Of a stretch of 7,009 bases of DNA, positions 1-5,884 are shown in pieces (position 1 is the first letter of the stretch; every line of letters starts with the position of its first letter). The DNA comes from Oscillospiraceae bacterium (GTDB taxonomy: Bacteria; Bacillota; Clostridia; Oscillospirales; UBA929). The stretch lies in contig JAITDM010000221.1 of NCBI GenBank assembly GCA_031282535.1, positions 1 through 7,009 on the forward strand, given 5' to 3'. Both the position numbers and the translations under genes were made by a program. Under the pieces are notes generated by a model. That model was not told the DNA's origin, ran no database searches, and was given only the letters and a program-made list of their open reading frames with translations.

Positions 1-233
1 CCACGCCGCCTCCCTATGACGCCGGCGACGGCGTCCCGCCCGGGGACGGCGATGAGGGCGGCGTCCCGCCTTCCGGCGGCGGAGGCGCCACACCGCCGCC
101 CTCCGACCGTGCGACGGACCTGCCGTACACAGGCGGCGTGAACGTCGTGGGCGGGTGCCTGGCCCTCGGCGCGCTGCTGACCGCCGCGGGCGGCACGCTC
201 CGCCGCCGGCGCCGCCGCGGGCGGCGTAATTGA
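1..233 (+). CDS. C-terminal end of an LPXTG-type cell-wall-anchored surface protein (5' partial)
   Basis: The frame using codons from position 3 is open from the window edge to TGA at 231-233. The visible 76 residues start with a low-complexity Pro/Gly/Asp spacer (about residues 1-39 of the fragment). Then comes LPYTG (codons 120-134), a hydrophobic stretch of roughly 20 residues (VNVVGGCLALGALLTAAGG) and a basic tail, RRRRRRGRRN. This order is the classical sortase sorting signal: sortase cuts between T and G and links the protein to the wall, while the hydrophobic part and Arg tail hold it in the membrane beforehand. The Pro/Gly segment is typical of the wall-spanning spacer. The 11-mer GGCGTCCCGCC occurs at 30-40 and again at 60-70, so the spacer has an internal repeat. 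The functional ectodomain lies upstream of the window, so its role cannot be given. A terminator at 300-340 ends the unit. Confidence 0.85.
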   Translation, partial: TPPPYDAGDGVPPGDGDEGGVPPSGGGGATPPPSDRATDLPYTGGVNVVGGCLALGALLTAAGGTLRRRRRRGRRN

Positions 234-293
234 GAATGGAGAGTTGAGAATGGAGAATTGAGAATTCATTCACGATTCATCATTCTCAACTCA
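231..293. repeat. Heptamer-periodic intergenic repeat with an inverted repeat
   Basis: Nine consecutive 7-base units can be read from 231: TGAGAAT, GGAGAGT, TGAGAAT, GGAGAAT, TGAGAAT, TCATTCA, CGATTCA, TCATTCT, CAACTCA. The first five are near-identical direct repeats. The last four are largely their complement in character, so the element folds back on itself. A perfect 12-bp inverted repeat pairs 241-252 (GAGTTGAGAATG) with 281-292 (CATTCTCAACTC). The first unit contains the TGA stop of the LPXTG gene. The stretch is much more AT-rich than its surroundings. A shorter element with the same 7-base period occurs at 1633-1653. Confidence 0.75.
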
Positions 294-299
294 TAGGTT

Positions 300-340
300 C
301 AGGCCGGAGGGGCCCGCGCGGGTTCCTCCGGCCTGTTTTT
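300..340 (+). terminator. Rho-independent terminator after the LPXTG gene
   Basis: An 11-bp perfect stem pairs 300-310 (CAGGCCGGAGG) with 325-335 (CCTCCGGCCTG). Two possible G-U pairs (311-312 with 323-324) and the self-complementary CCCGCGCGGG (313-322) extend it inward. TTTTT follows directly at 336-340, with more T's at 343-345. There is no T-run on the opposite side, so it works for plus-strand transcripts only. It separates the LPXTG gene from the aminotransferase promoter. Confidence 0.93.
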
Positions 341-362
341 GCTTTGTTCGATAAAAATTCAC

Positions 363-389
363 ACCGATGCGATTGCCAGTTGCATCGGT
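363..389. promoter_or_regulatory. Dyad overlapping the promoter, candidate operator
   Basis: ACCGATGC (363-370) and GCATCGGT (382-389) are perfect 8-bp inverted arms separated by 11 bp. Allowing a 2-base bulge, the symmetry extends outward to CACA (360-363) and TGTG (391-394). The dyad covers the -35 hexamer and most of the promoter spacer, the usual position for a repressor site that blocks RNA polymerase. No regulator gene is visible in the window. The adjacent aminotransferase lacks the N-terminal winged-helix domain of MocR-type proteins, so self-regulation is not suggested. Confidence 0.45.
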
Positions 390-401
390 TTGTGCTATGA
401 T
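373..401 (+). promoter_or_regulatory. Sigma-A-type promoter for the aminotransferase gene
   Basis: TTGCCA at 373-378 matches the -35 consensus at 4 of 6 positions. TATGAT at 396-401 matches the -10 at 5 of 6. The spacer is exactly 17 bp, and TG at 393-394 gives an extended -10 (TGCTATGAT). Transcription would start near 407-409, leaving a leader of about 40 nt before the ATG at 449. No T-box or riboswitch-sized leader fits between this promoter and the gene. Confidence 0.8.
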
Positions 402-436
402 ACATAGGATACGTCTTGTTTGAAACGATGACAGGT

Positions 437-442
437 GGGAGG
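437..442 (+). promoter_or_regulatory. Ribosome binding site that fixes the aminotransferase start
   Basis: GGGAGG ends 6 nt before ATG at 449-451. The open frame extends up to a TTG at 416 and another ATG at 428, but neither has a comparable purine motif. The TTG would also lie only about 8 nt from the predicted transcription start. Confidence 0.75.
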
Positions 443-448
443 CGCGGT

Positions 449-1639
449 ATGGAGTACACATTTTCAGACCGGATCTCGGGGGTGCAGCCCTCGGCCATTC
501 GGGAAATTTTCAAAGTCCTGGAGGACCCGACCGTCATCTCATTGGCTGCGGGCAATCCGTCGCCCGAGACGTTTCCGGCCGCCGATATGGCGCGGATCGC
601 CTCCGATCTCTTTCGGGACCGACCCGGACCGGCGCTGCAGTACGGCATCACGGAGGGGTACGGACCGTTGCGCGAGCAGACGGCCGCCCGGCTGCGCGCG
701 CGCAGCGGCGTCGGCGGCCCGGACGACGACCTGATCATCACAAGCGGCGGCCAGCAGGGGCTGGATCTGGCGGCGCGGGTGCTGCTGAACGAGGGCGACG
801 TCGTCGTCTGCGAGGACCCCAGCTTCATCGGCGCGCTGAACGCCCTGCGCGCGTATAACGCGAAGCTTGTGGGCGTGCCGATGGACGCGCAGGGCATGGA
901 CGTGGAGGCCCTGGAGCGCACGCTGCGGGACACGCCGCGGGCCAAATTCATCTATACGATTCCGACATTTCAAAACCCCTGCGGCGCCACGATGCCGGCC
1001 GACAGGCGGGCGCGGATGCTCGCGCTCGCGCACCGGTACAACGTGCTGATTGTGGAGGACGACCCTTACTTTGAACTGCGCTATTCGGGCGCGCCCGTAC
1101 CGGCTGTCAAGAGCTTGGACACCGACGGCCGCGTCGTCTATCTCGGTTCGTATTCCAAGGTGATCTCGCCCGGCATGCGTGTGGGCTTTGTGTGCGCCCC
1201 GCGCGAGATCGTCGCCAAGATGACGGTGGCCAAACAGGTCTCGGACGTGCACACCAACCTGTTCTTTCAGATGGTGGTTTCGGAGTATTTGCAGCGGTGC
1301 GACCTCGACGCCCACATTGCGGACTGCCGCCGCCTGTATGTCCAGCGCCGCGACCGCATGTTCGCCCATGTGCGCGGCTGGGGCGACCGGGTGCGCAGCG
1401 CCTGCCCGGACGGCGGGCTTTTCCTGTGGTGCGAACTGCCGGACGGGTACGACGGCATGGCGCTGTGCCGGCTGGGGGGCCGGCGCAAAGTGGCGGCCGT
1501 GCCGGGCCAGACCTTCGCCGTGGACGACCAGAAGCCATCCCCCGGGTTCCGCCTCAACTTTTCCATGCCCACGCCCGAGCAGATCGACCACGGCATGGCG
1601 CTCTTCGGCGAAGCCCTGGACGAACTGCTTGGGTGCTGA
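449..1639 (+). CDS. PLP-dependent aminotransferase, class I/II (LysN / KAT-like)
   Basis: The 396-residue product is a fold-type I pyridoxal-phosphate aminotransferase, expected to be cytosolic. The PLP-binding lysine is K237 in GSYSKVISPGMRVGF. Other family marks are TSGGQQG (98-104, cofactor phosphate loop), YTIPTFQNPCG (169-179, with the conserved Asn177), VEDDPYFELRY (202-212, with the Asp that pairs with the pyridine nitrogen) and R368 in GFRLNFS, expected to bind the substrate carboxylate. The length and the IPTFQNP and VEDDPY motifs place it with 2-aminoadipate/kynurenine/aromatic-type aminotransferases and the catalytic half of MocR regulators. It has no N-terminal DNA-binding domain, so it is a plain enzyme. 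The substrate cannot be told from sequence alone. Next to trpS an aromatic amino acid is possible, but that is only a guess from position. The start at 449 is chosen for its GGGAGG. The last two codons and the stop fall in a heptamer repeat. Confidence 0.93.
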   Translation: MEYTFSDRISGVQPSAIREIFKVLEDPTVISLAAGNPSPETFPAADMARIASDLFRDRPGPALQYGITEGYGPLREQTAARLRARSGVGGPDDDLIITSGGQQGLDLAARVLLNEGDVVVCEDPSFIGALNALRAYNAKLVGVPMDAQGMDVEALERTLRDTPRAKFIYTIPTFQNPCGATMPADRRARMLALAHRYNVLIVEDDPYFELRYSGAPVPAVKSLDTDGRVVYLGSYSKVISPGMRVGFVCAPREIVAKMTVAKQVSDVHTNLFFQMVVSEYLQRCDLDAHIADCRRLYVQRRDRMFAHVRGWGDRVRSACPDGGLFLWCELPDGYDGMALCRLGGRRKVAAVPGQTFAVDDQKPSPGFRLNFSMPTPEQIDHGMALFGEALDELLGC

Positions 1640-1653
1640 GTGCTGCGTGTTGA
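1633..1653. repeat. Short heptamer repeat over the aminotransferase stop codon
   Basis: Three consecutive 7-base units, GTGCTGA, GTGCTGC and GTGTTGA, run from 1633 to 1653. The first supplies the final TGC and TGA codons of the aminotransferase. The unit sequence differs from the element at 231-293, but the 7-base period and the start on a stop codon are shared. The rest of the gap to trpS (1654-1712) holds a weak CGCGG/CCGCG hairpin (1656-1660 with 1670-1674) without a T-run, so I see no terminator there and no convincing promoter. Confidence 0.55.
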
Positions 1654-1712
1654 GACGCGGCCCTAAACCCCGCGCGGCGGGAAATGATTCAGAAAAGGCG
1701 TGGTCTTTGCAT

Positions 1713-2717
1713 ATGATGAAAAAAAGAATTTTGAGCGGCGTGCAGCCGAGCGGCACGCCGACCCTCGGCAACTATCTCGGCGCGTTTCGCAGTTGGGTCG
1801 CCCTGCAGGACGATCCGCAGTACGAGAGCGTATACTGTGTGGTCGACATGCACGCCATCACGATCCGGCGGGACAGGGAAGAGCTGCGCCGCCAGACGCG
1901 GGAGCTCTATGCGCTGCTGCTGGCGATCGGCCTCGACCCCGAGCGGAACGTTCTGTTTATACAGAGCCAGGTGCCCCAGCACGCGGAGCTCACCTGGGTG
2001 CTGAATTGCTACACGATGTTCGGCGAGCTCTCGCGCATGACGCAGTTTAAAGAGAAGTCGGCCCGGCACCCCGACAACATCAACGCCGGGCTGTTTGACT
2101 ACCCCGTGCTCATGGCCGCCGACATCCTGCTCTACCAGGCGCACCTCGTGCCGGTGGGCGGCGACCAGAAACAGCATGTGGAGCTCACGCGGGACATCGC
2201 CGTGCGTTTCAACGGCGTCCACCCCGATGTGTTCACACTGCCGGAGCCCTACATCCCGCCGGTGGGCGCGCGCATCATGAGCCTCACGGACCCGACGCGG
2301 AAGATGGACAAATCCGACCCCAACCCGGCGTCCCATGTTTTGCTCACGGAGGCCCCGGACGCCATCATGAAGAAGTTCAAAAAAGCGGTGACCGATTCGG
2401 ACGCGCAGGTCCGCTACGATACGACCCAAAAACCCGGCGTCTCCAACCTCATGGCCATCTACGCGCTGGCCACCGGTCTCTCCCTCGAAGAGACCGAAAA
2501 GCAGTTCGAGGGGCAGGGGTACGGGGTCTTCAAGCCGGCGGTCGGAGAGGCCGTCGTCGCGCTGCTGCGCCCGGTGCGCGAACGGGTGGAGGCGCTGCTG
2601 CGGGACCCTGGCTTTTTGGAAGCCGAGATGGCGCGCGGCCGGGAGAGGGCCTGTGCCATCGCGGAGAAGACCATGGCCGACGTGCGTCACGCCGTCGGGT
2701 TTCTGCCGAAGGGGTGA
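1713..2717 (+). CDS. trpS: Tryptophan--tRNA ligase (TrpRS)
   Basis: Class I aminoacyl-tRNA synthetase that activates tryptophan with ATP and charges tRNA-Trp in the cytosol. The 334-residue length is normal for bacterial TrpRS. ILSGVQPSGTPTLGNYLGA near the N-terminus carries the TxGN version of the HIGH motif (T17-N20). MAADILLYQ (134-142) contains the Asp that reads the indole nitrogen in characterised bacterial TrpRS. VGGDQKQHVEL (148-158) and KMDKS (197-201, the KMSKS equivalent) complete the active site. All expected signatures are present, so it should be active. Two adjacent ATGs (1713, 1716) are possible starts; the AAAAGG at 1693-1698 is rather far from both and better spaced to an in-frame TTG at 1707, so the start is uncertain by a few codons. 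The 73-bp upstream gap is too short for the T-box leader often seen before Firmicutes trpS, so it is probably read through from the aminotransferase promoter. Confidence 0.97.
   Translation: MMKKRILSGVQPSGTPTLGNYLGAFRSWVALQDDPQYESVYCVVDMHAITIRRDREELRRQTRELYALLLAIGLDPERNVLFIQSQVPQHAELTWVLNCYTMFGELSRMTQFKEKSARHPDNINAGLFDYPVLMAADILLYQAHLVPVGGDQKQHVELTRDIAVRFNGVHPDVFTLPEPYIPPVGARIMSLTDPTRKMDKSDPNPASHVLLTEAPDAIMKKFKKAVTDSDAQVRYDTTQKPGVSNLMAIYALATGLSLEETEKQFEGQGYGVFKPAVGEAVVALLRPVRERVEALLRDPGFLEAEMARGRERACAIAEKTMADVRHAVGFLPKG
2710..2714 (+). promoter_or_regulatory. Ribosome binding site supporting a GTG start for the transferase
   Basis: AGGGG, lying in the last codons of trpS just before its TGA, is 9 nt upstream of GTG at 2724. 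There is no in-frame ATG close by. Overlap of the binding site with the trpS end suggests translational coupling. Confidence 0.6.
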
Positions 2718-2723
2718 TGTCCG

Positions 2724-3854
2724 GTGGAACTCTCCGTGCCGCTGCTGGCGCTGCTCACCTTCGCGATGGGCGGCGTGGTTTCGTTTGCCGCCTCCCCGGC
2801 CGTGCGCCGGTTTGCCCACATCATCGGGGCCATCGACGTGCCGAGGGACGGGCGGCGGATCCACAAGACGCCGGTCTCCCGTTTGGGGGGGCTCGCCATC
2901 TTTGCGGGCACGCTGGCGGCGATCCTGGTATTTTATGAAGTCTCCCGGCCCGTGCGCGGGATTTTGCTGGGGTCCGTCGTCATCATTGTGCTCGGCGTCA
3001 TCGACGATGTCGTGCGTCTCAAGGCCTGGATCAAACTGATCGTGCAGATTGTGGCCGCGCTGGTCCCGGTGTTTCACGGCGTGGTCGTTGAGTTTCTCTC
3101 AAACCCGATCTTTTTCAGCGACGTCTCCTACATCGACCTGGGCGTGCTGTCCTGGCCGCTCACCGTGCTGTGGATCGTCGCCATCACAAACTCCGTGAAT
3201 CTCATCGACGGGCTGGACGGGCTGGCGGTCGGCGTGTCGGCCATCTCGTCCCTTACGCTGCTCGTCATCGCCCTGCTGTTGGCCCAGCCCGAGGTGGCCG
3301 TCATCATGGCGGCGGTCGCCGGCGCCTGCGTCGGATTTATGCCGTACAACATAAACCCCGCCAAGATGTTCATGGGCGACACCGGCGCCACCTTCCTCGG
3401 CTATGTGCTGGCCTGTGTCTCCATCCTGGGCCTGTTCAAATTTTATACGATCATCTCGTTCGCCGTGCCGTTTTTGATCTTGGGACTGCCCATCTTCGAC
3501 ACGGTGATGGCCATTGTGCGCCGGCTGTCCAGCGGACAGAGCCCCATCGCGCCGGACAGGAGTCATGTTCACCACCAGCTGATCGACATGGGGTTCTCGC
3601 AAAAACAGTCGGTGGCCATTTTGTATACGCTGTCCGCCATTTTGGGCCTCGCGGCCGTGCTGCTCACCACGTCGGGCGAGCTCAAGGCCATGTATTTTCT
3701 GCTGGCGGTCATCGTCGCCGTCCTCGTGGGCGCCCGGCTGTTCCGCATGAACCGAAAGGGCGCGCCCCCGGCCGCACCGTCGGAAGACGGTCAGGCGGAG
3801 GACGGCGCCCCCGCCGCGGCGTCCCCGCCACCGCCCCCGAATTCGAAGACTTGA
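2724..3854 (+). CDS. tagO: Undecaprenyl-phosphate HexNAc-1-phosphate transferase, TagO/WecA type (MraY-like family 4)
   Basis: A 376-residue polytopic membrane enzyme of the polyprenyl-phosphate N-acetylhexosamine-1-phosphate transferase family. It should transfer GlcNAc-1-phosphate from UDP-GlcNAc to undecaprenyl phosphate on the cytoplasmic face, the first step for teichoic acid or other wall polysaccharides. Signatures in order are HKTPVSRLGGLAIF (47-60), the DD pair in GVIDDVVRL (94-95), NLIDGLDGLAVG (159-170, D162 and D165), FMGDTGATFLG (216-226, D219) and DRSHVHHQL (278-286, the HxHH loop typical of the WecA/TagO branch). Around ten hydrophobic segments are interspersed. Residues from about 346 form an Ala/Pro-rich, probably disordered cytoplasmic tail (AAASPPPPP), not part of the conserved fold. 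The gene lies 6 bp after trpS and 13 bp before the epimerase. MraY is less likely because the HxHH loop and the epimerase neighbour fit TagO/WecA. The exact sugar is inferred, not shown. Confidence 0.92.
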   Translation: MELSVPLLALLTFAMGGVVSFAASPAVRRFAHIIGAIDVPRDGRRIHKTPVSRLGGLAIFAGTLAAILVFYEVSRPVRGILLGSVVIIVLGVIDDVVRLKAWIKLIVQIVAALVPVFHGVVVEFLSNPIFFSDVSYIDLGVLSWPLTVLWIVAITNSVNLIDGLDGLAVGVSAISSLTLLVIALLLAQPEVAVIMAAVAGACVGFMPYNINPAKMFMGDTGATFLGYVLACVSILGLFKFYTIISFAVPFLILGLPIFDTVMAIVRRLSSGQSPIAPDRSHVHHQLIDMGFSQKQSVAILYTLSAILGLAAVLLTTSGELKAMYFLLAVIVAVLVGARLFRMNRKGAPPAAPSEDGQAEDGAPAAASPPPPPNSKT

Positions 3855-3860
3855 AGGAGA
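3853..3860 (+). promoter_or_regulatory. Ribosome binding site of the epimerase, overlapping the transferase stop
   Basis: GAAGGAGA overlaps the TGA (3852-3854) of the transferase and ends 7 nt before ATG at 3868. It is the best Shine-Dalgarno match on the plus strand of the window and fixes that start. Confidence 0.8.
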
Positions 3861-3867
3861 TCGTTTT

Positions 3868-5043
3868 ATGCCGCCCCTGAAGGTGATGACTGTCTTCGGG
3901 ACCCGTCCCGAGGCGGTGAAGATGGCGCCGCTGGTGCTGGCGTTGCGCCGGACCCCCGGCGTGGAGACATACTGCGCCGTGACCGCGCAGCACCGGGAGA
4001 TGCTGGACGGCGTGTTGGCGCTGTTCTCGCTCACCCCGGACTATGACCTGAACATCATGGAGGAGAGCCAGAGCCTCTCCACCATCACGACCAAAGCGCT
4101 CACCGGCATGGACGCGCTGCTGGCCGAAGCGCGCCCCGACCTCGTTCTGGTACACGGCGACACCTCGACCACCCTGGCCGGCGCGCTGTCGGCCTTCTAC
4201 CACAAAGTGAAGATCGGGCACGTCGAGGCGGGCCTGCGCACGGGCGACAAGTACGCCCCCTACCCGGAGGAAGCCAACCGCCGTCTGGTCGGCGTGCTGG
4301 CCGACCTGCACTTTTGCCCCACGGTGCAAAACCGGGAGAACCTCCGCCGGGAAGGCGTCACGGACGGCGTCTTTGTCACGGGCAACACGGTCATCGACGC
4401 CCTGCGGCTGACGGTGCGGGATGATTACGTCTTCCGGACGCCGGCGCTGGCCGCCCTGCCGCCGGACGCGCGGGTGCTTCTGGTCACCGCCCACCGGCGG
4501 GAGAACTACGGCGACGGGTTTGTCAACATTTTCTGGGCGCTGCGCGACCTGGCCACCTGTTACCAGGACATTCACATTGTGCTGCCGGTGCATTTGAATC
4601 CGGCGGTCCGGGAGCCGGCAAACCGGATCCTCGACCATGTGCCGCGCATCCATCTGATCGACCCGCTGCCGGTGGACGAACTGCACAACCTCATGGCGCG
4701 CTGCCACTTTGTCCTCACCGATTCGGGGGGGCTTCAGGAGGAAGCGCCCGCGCTGGGCCGCCCCGTGCTGGTGATGCGCCGCGAGACGGAGCGCCCCGAG
4801 GCGGTGGAGGCGGGGACCGTGCGCATGGTGGGCGCGGACCGGCGCGACATCGTGGCCATGGCGGCGACGCTGCTGGACGACGCGGCGGAGTACACGAAAA
4901 TGGCAAAGGCCGTGAACCCCTATGGCGACGGCGAGGCTTGCCGGCGGATTGTCGAGGCCATTTTGCACCACTGTGGCCTGCGCGCCGCGCCGCCGGATGT
5001 GTTTGATGCGGGAGGAACGTCGACGGGAGGCGCATCGAGTTGA
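3868..5043 (+). CDS. wecB: UDP-N-acetylglucosamine 2-epimerase, non-hydrolysing
   Basis: Interconverts UDP-GlcNAc and UDP-ManNAc in the cytosol, supplying ManNAc for the teichoic-acid linkage unit or other wall glycans (called MnaA in teichoic-acid literature, WecB in enterobacteria). The 391-residue product has the GT-B-like epimerase signatures in order: VFGTRPEAVKMAPL (9-22), VHGDTSTT (95-102, D98), HVEAGLRTGDKYAPYPEEAN (118-137, E120 and E134/E135), TAHRREN (207-213, H209) and DSGGLQEEAPALGRPVLV (285-302), then RRETERPEAVEAGT (304-317). D98, E120, the PEE glutamate and H209 correspond to residues important for catalysis in the E. coli enzyme. NPYGDG (350-355) closes the fold. About 20 residues after it (LRAAPPDVF to the end) are Gly/Ser/Ala-rich and look unconserved; that DNA also carries the ribosome binding site of the next gene. 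Pairing with the adjacent transferase gives a coherent wall-polymer precursor module. Confidence 0.96.
   Translation: MPPLKVMTVFGTRPEAVKMAPLVLALRRTPGVETYCAVTAQHREMLDGVLALFSLTPDYDLNIMEESQSLSTITTKALTGMDALLAEARPDLVLVHGDTSTTLAGALSAFYHKVKIGHVEAGLRTGDKYAPYPEEANRRLVGVLADLHFCPTVQNRENLRREGVTDGVFVTGNTVIDALRLTVRDDYVFRTPALAALPPDARVLLVTAHRRENYGDGFVNIFWALRDLATCYQDIHIVLPVHLNPAVREPANRILDHVPRIHLIDPLPVDELHNLMARCHFVLTDSGGLQEEAPALGRPVLVMRRETERPEAVEAGTVRMVGADRRDIVAMAATLLDDAAEYTKMAKAVNPYGDGEACRRIVEAILHHCGLRAAPPDVFDAGGTSTGGASS
5025..5030 (+). promoter_or_regulatory. Ribosome binding site supporting a TTG start at 5040
   Basis: GGGAGG inside the end of the epimerase gene lies 9 nt before TTG at 5040. The competing ATG at 5073 has AAGGAGG (5048-5054) 18 nt away, which is too far, and only GAAAGGG directly abutting it. 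Confidence 0.6.
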
Positions 5044-5858
5044 GACGAAGGAGGCCCCGGGGCCGGAAAGGGATGCTGCCCGTATTGCTGCCCACGGTGA
5101 TCGTCGTGGCGGCTCTGATGGCTGTCACGCTGTACTTGTTTCGTGCTCCGACGGCGGTGAAGCCGGCGATTGTTCTGCCGTCTCCCTCTCCGACGTGGCA
5201 GCCGGCGCCGTCCTCGCCCGGGGTGTCGCCGACGATCTCTCCTACGCCGCCGGCGCCCGTCTCTCCGCCCGCTTTTGCGGCGGACATCGACCGCACCAAC
5301 GCCCAGCAGATCCTCTCCGAGCTGAAGCAGCCGCCCGAGTACAGCAGCGTCTGGCAGGTGGAGTGGTTCTGGGAAGGCGACAGCTCGGGGCCGATGGAGC
5401 GGCGCGTGTTCGCGGCGGACGGCTACACCCGGGCGGAGATCTACGACGCCGGGCGCCGGCTGTCCGCCAATTTGCTCACGGGCCGGACCCGCGTCTTCCT
5501 CTGGGCGTCGCAGGGGAGCCCGTACCACCCGACGGCGCGCGGCAACGTCACCGTCGAAGACGAGGCCGGTCTGGCCGCCTATGGGCCGCTGCTCACCTGT
5601 GATCCGGCGGAGATCCTCTCCGCTTCCTACCTCGTGTGGGAGAACCAGCCCTGTATCTTCGTGGAGTCGCAGGCGGCGAAGTCCAAATATGTGCACGCCT
5701 GGTGGATTTCCCTGGAAAACGGCTTCCTGCTTCGCATGGAGAAGAGGCTGGACGGGGTTTTGAAATACAGCTGCGTGCTTCAGTCCGTGGAGCTGTACCG
5801 GCCGTCCGACGAAGTGTTCCGGCTGCCGGACGCGCAGCTTGCGATGAACCTGGACTGA
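5040..5858 (+). CDS. Membrane-anchored extracytoplasmic protein with possible LolA/RseB-like domain
   Basis: I do not recognise this 272-residue protein as a named family. It opens with a basic cluster (RRRRPRGRK, 2-10) and one hydrophobic segment (about 13-34), which predicts a single N-terminal membrane anchor or uncleaved signal with the rest outside. There is no lipobox cysteine. Residues 42-79 are a Pro/Ser/Thr-rich linker (PSPSPTWQPAPSSP). The remaining 190 or so residues form a soluble domain with alternating beta-like stretches (VWQVEWFWEG, RRVFAADGYTRAEIYDAGRR, AWWISLENGFLLRMEKRLDG) and a C-terminal SDEVFRLPDAQ. That pattern resembles the half-open beta-barrel LolA/RseB superfamily, where a closing FxLP-like motif is common; this is a fold guess. 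The TTG start overlaps the epimerase stop as TTGA, so translation is probably coupled. Its place at the end of the wall-polymer genes suggests a surface or envelope role. If ATG at 5073 is used, only the basic N-terminus is lost. Confidence 0.8.
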   Translation: MRRRRPRGRKGMLPVLLPTVIVVAALMAVTLYLFRAPTAVKPAIVLPSPSPTWQPAPSSPGVSPTISPTPPAPVSPPAFAADIDRTNAQQILSELKQPPEYSSVWQVEWFWEGDSSGPMERRVFAADGYTRAEIYDAGRRLSANLLTGRTRVFLWASQGSPYHPTARGNVTVEDEAGLAAYGPLLTCDPAEILSASYLVWENQPCIFVESQAAKSKYVHAWWISLENGFLLRMEKRLDGVLKYSCVLQSVELYRPSDEVFRLPDAQLAMNLD

Positions 5859-5867
5859 CGGCGCCTT

Positions 5868-5884
5868 CCCCGGAAAAGCCGGGG
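5868..5884. terminator. Hairpin between convergent genes, possible weak bidirectional terminator
   Basis: CCCCGG (5868-5873) pairs with CCGGGG (5879-5884) around the loop AAAAG, in the 26-bp gap between convergent stop codons at 5858 and 5885. Neither strand has a T-run after it, so intrinsic termination would be weak. Position is the main argument. Confidence 0.35.

Noticed and set aside
1640..1712. T-box leader or separate terminator/promoter before trpS
   Set aside because: The gap is only 73 bp, has no T-box-sized structure, no T-run after the CGCGG/CCGCG hairpin, and no -35/-10 pair at acceptable spacing.
539..1771. 410-codon minus-strand open frame opposite the aminotransferase
   Set aside because: The plus strand encodes a complete aminotransferase with all catalytic motifs. 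The minus frame is rich in His/Arg/Ala/Val, as expected for the antisense of a GC-rich gene, and has no recognisable domain.
1689..3077. 462-codon minus-strand open frame opposite trpS and the transferase
   Set aside because: It spans two well-supported plus-strand genes and has antisense-type composition (His, Gln, Arg, Asp repeats) with no domain signature.
3709..4971. 420-codon minus-strand open frame opposite the epimerase
   Set aside because: It is a shadow of the epimerase gene, whose motifs are complete; no ribosome binding site or family motif supports the minus frame.
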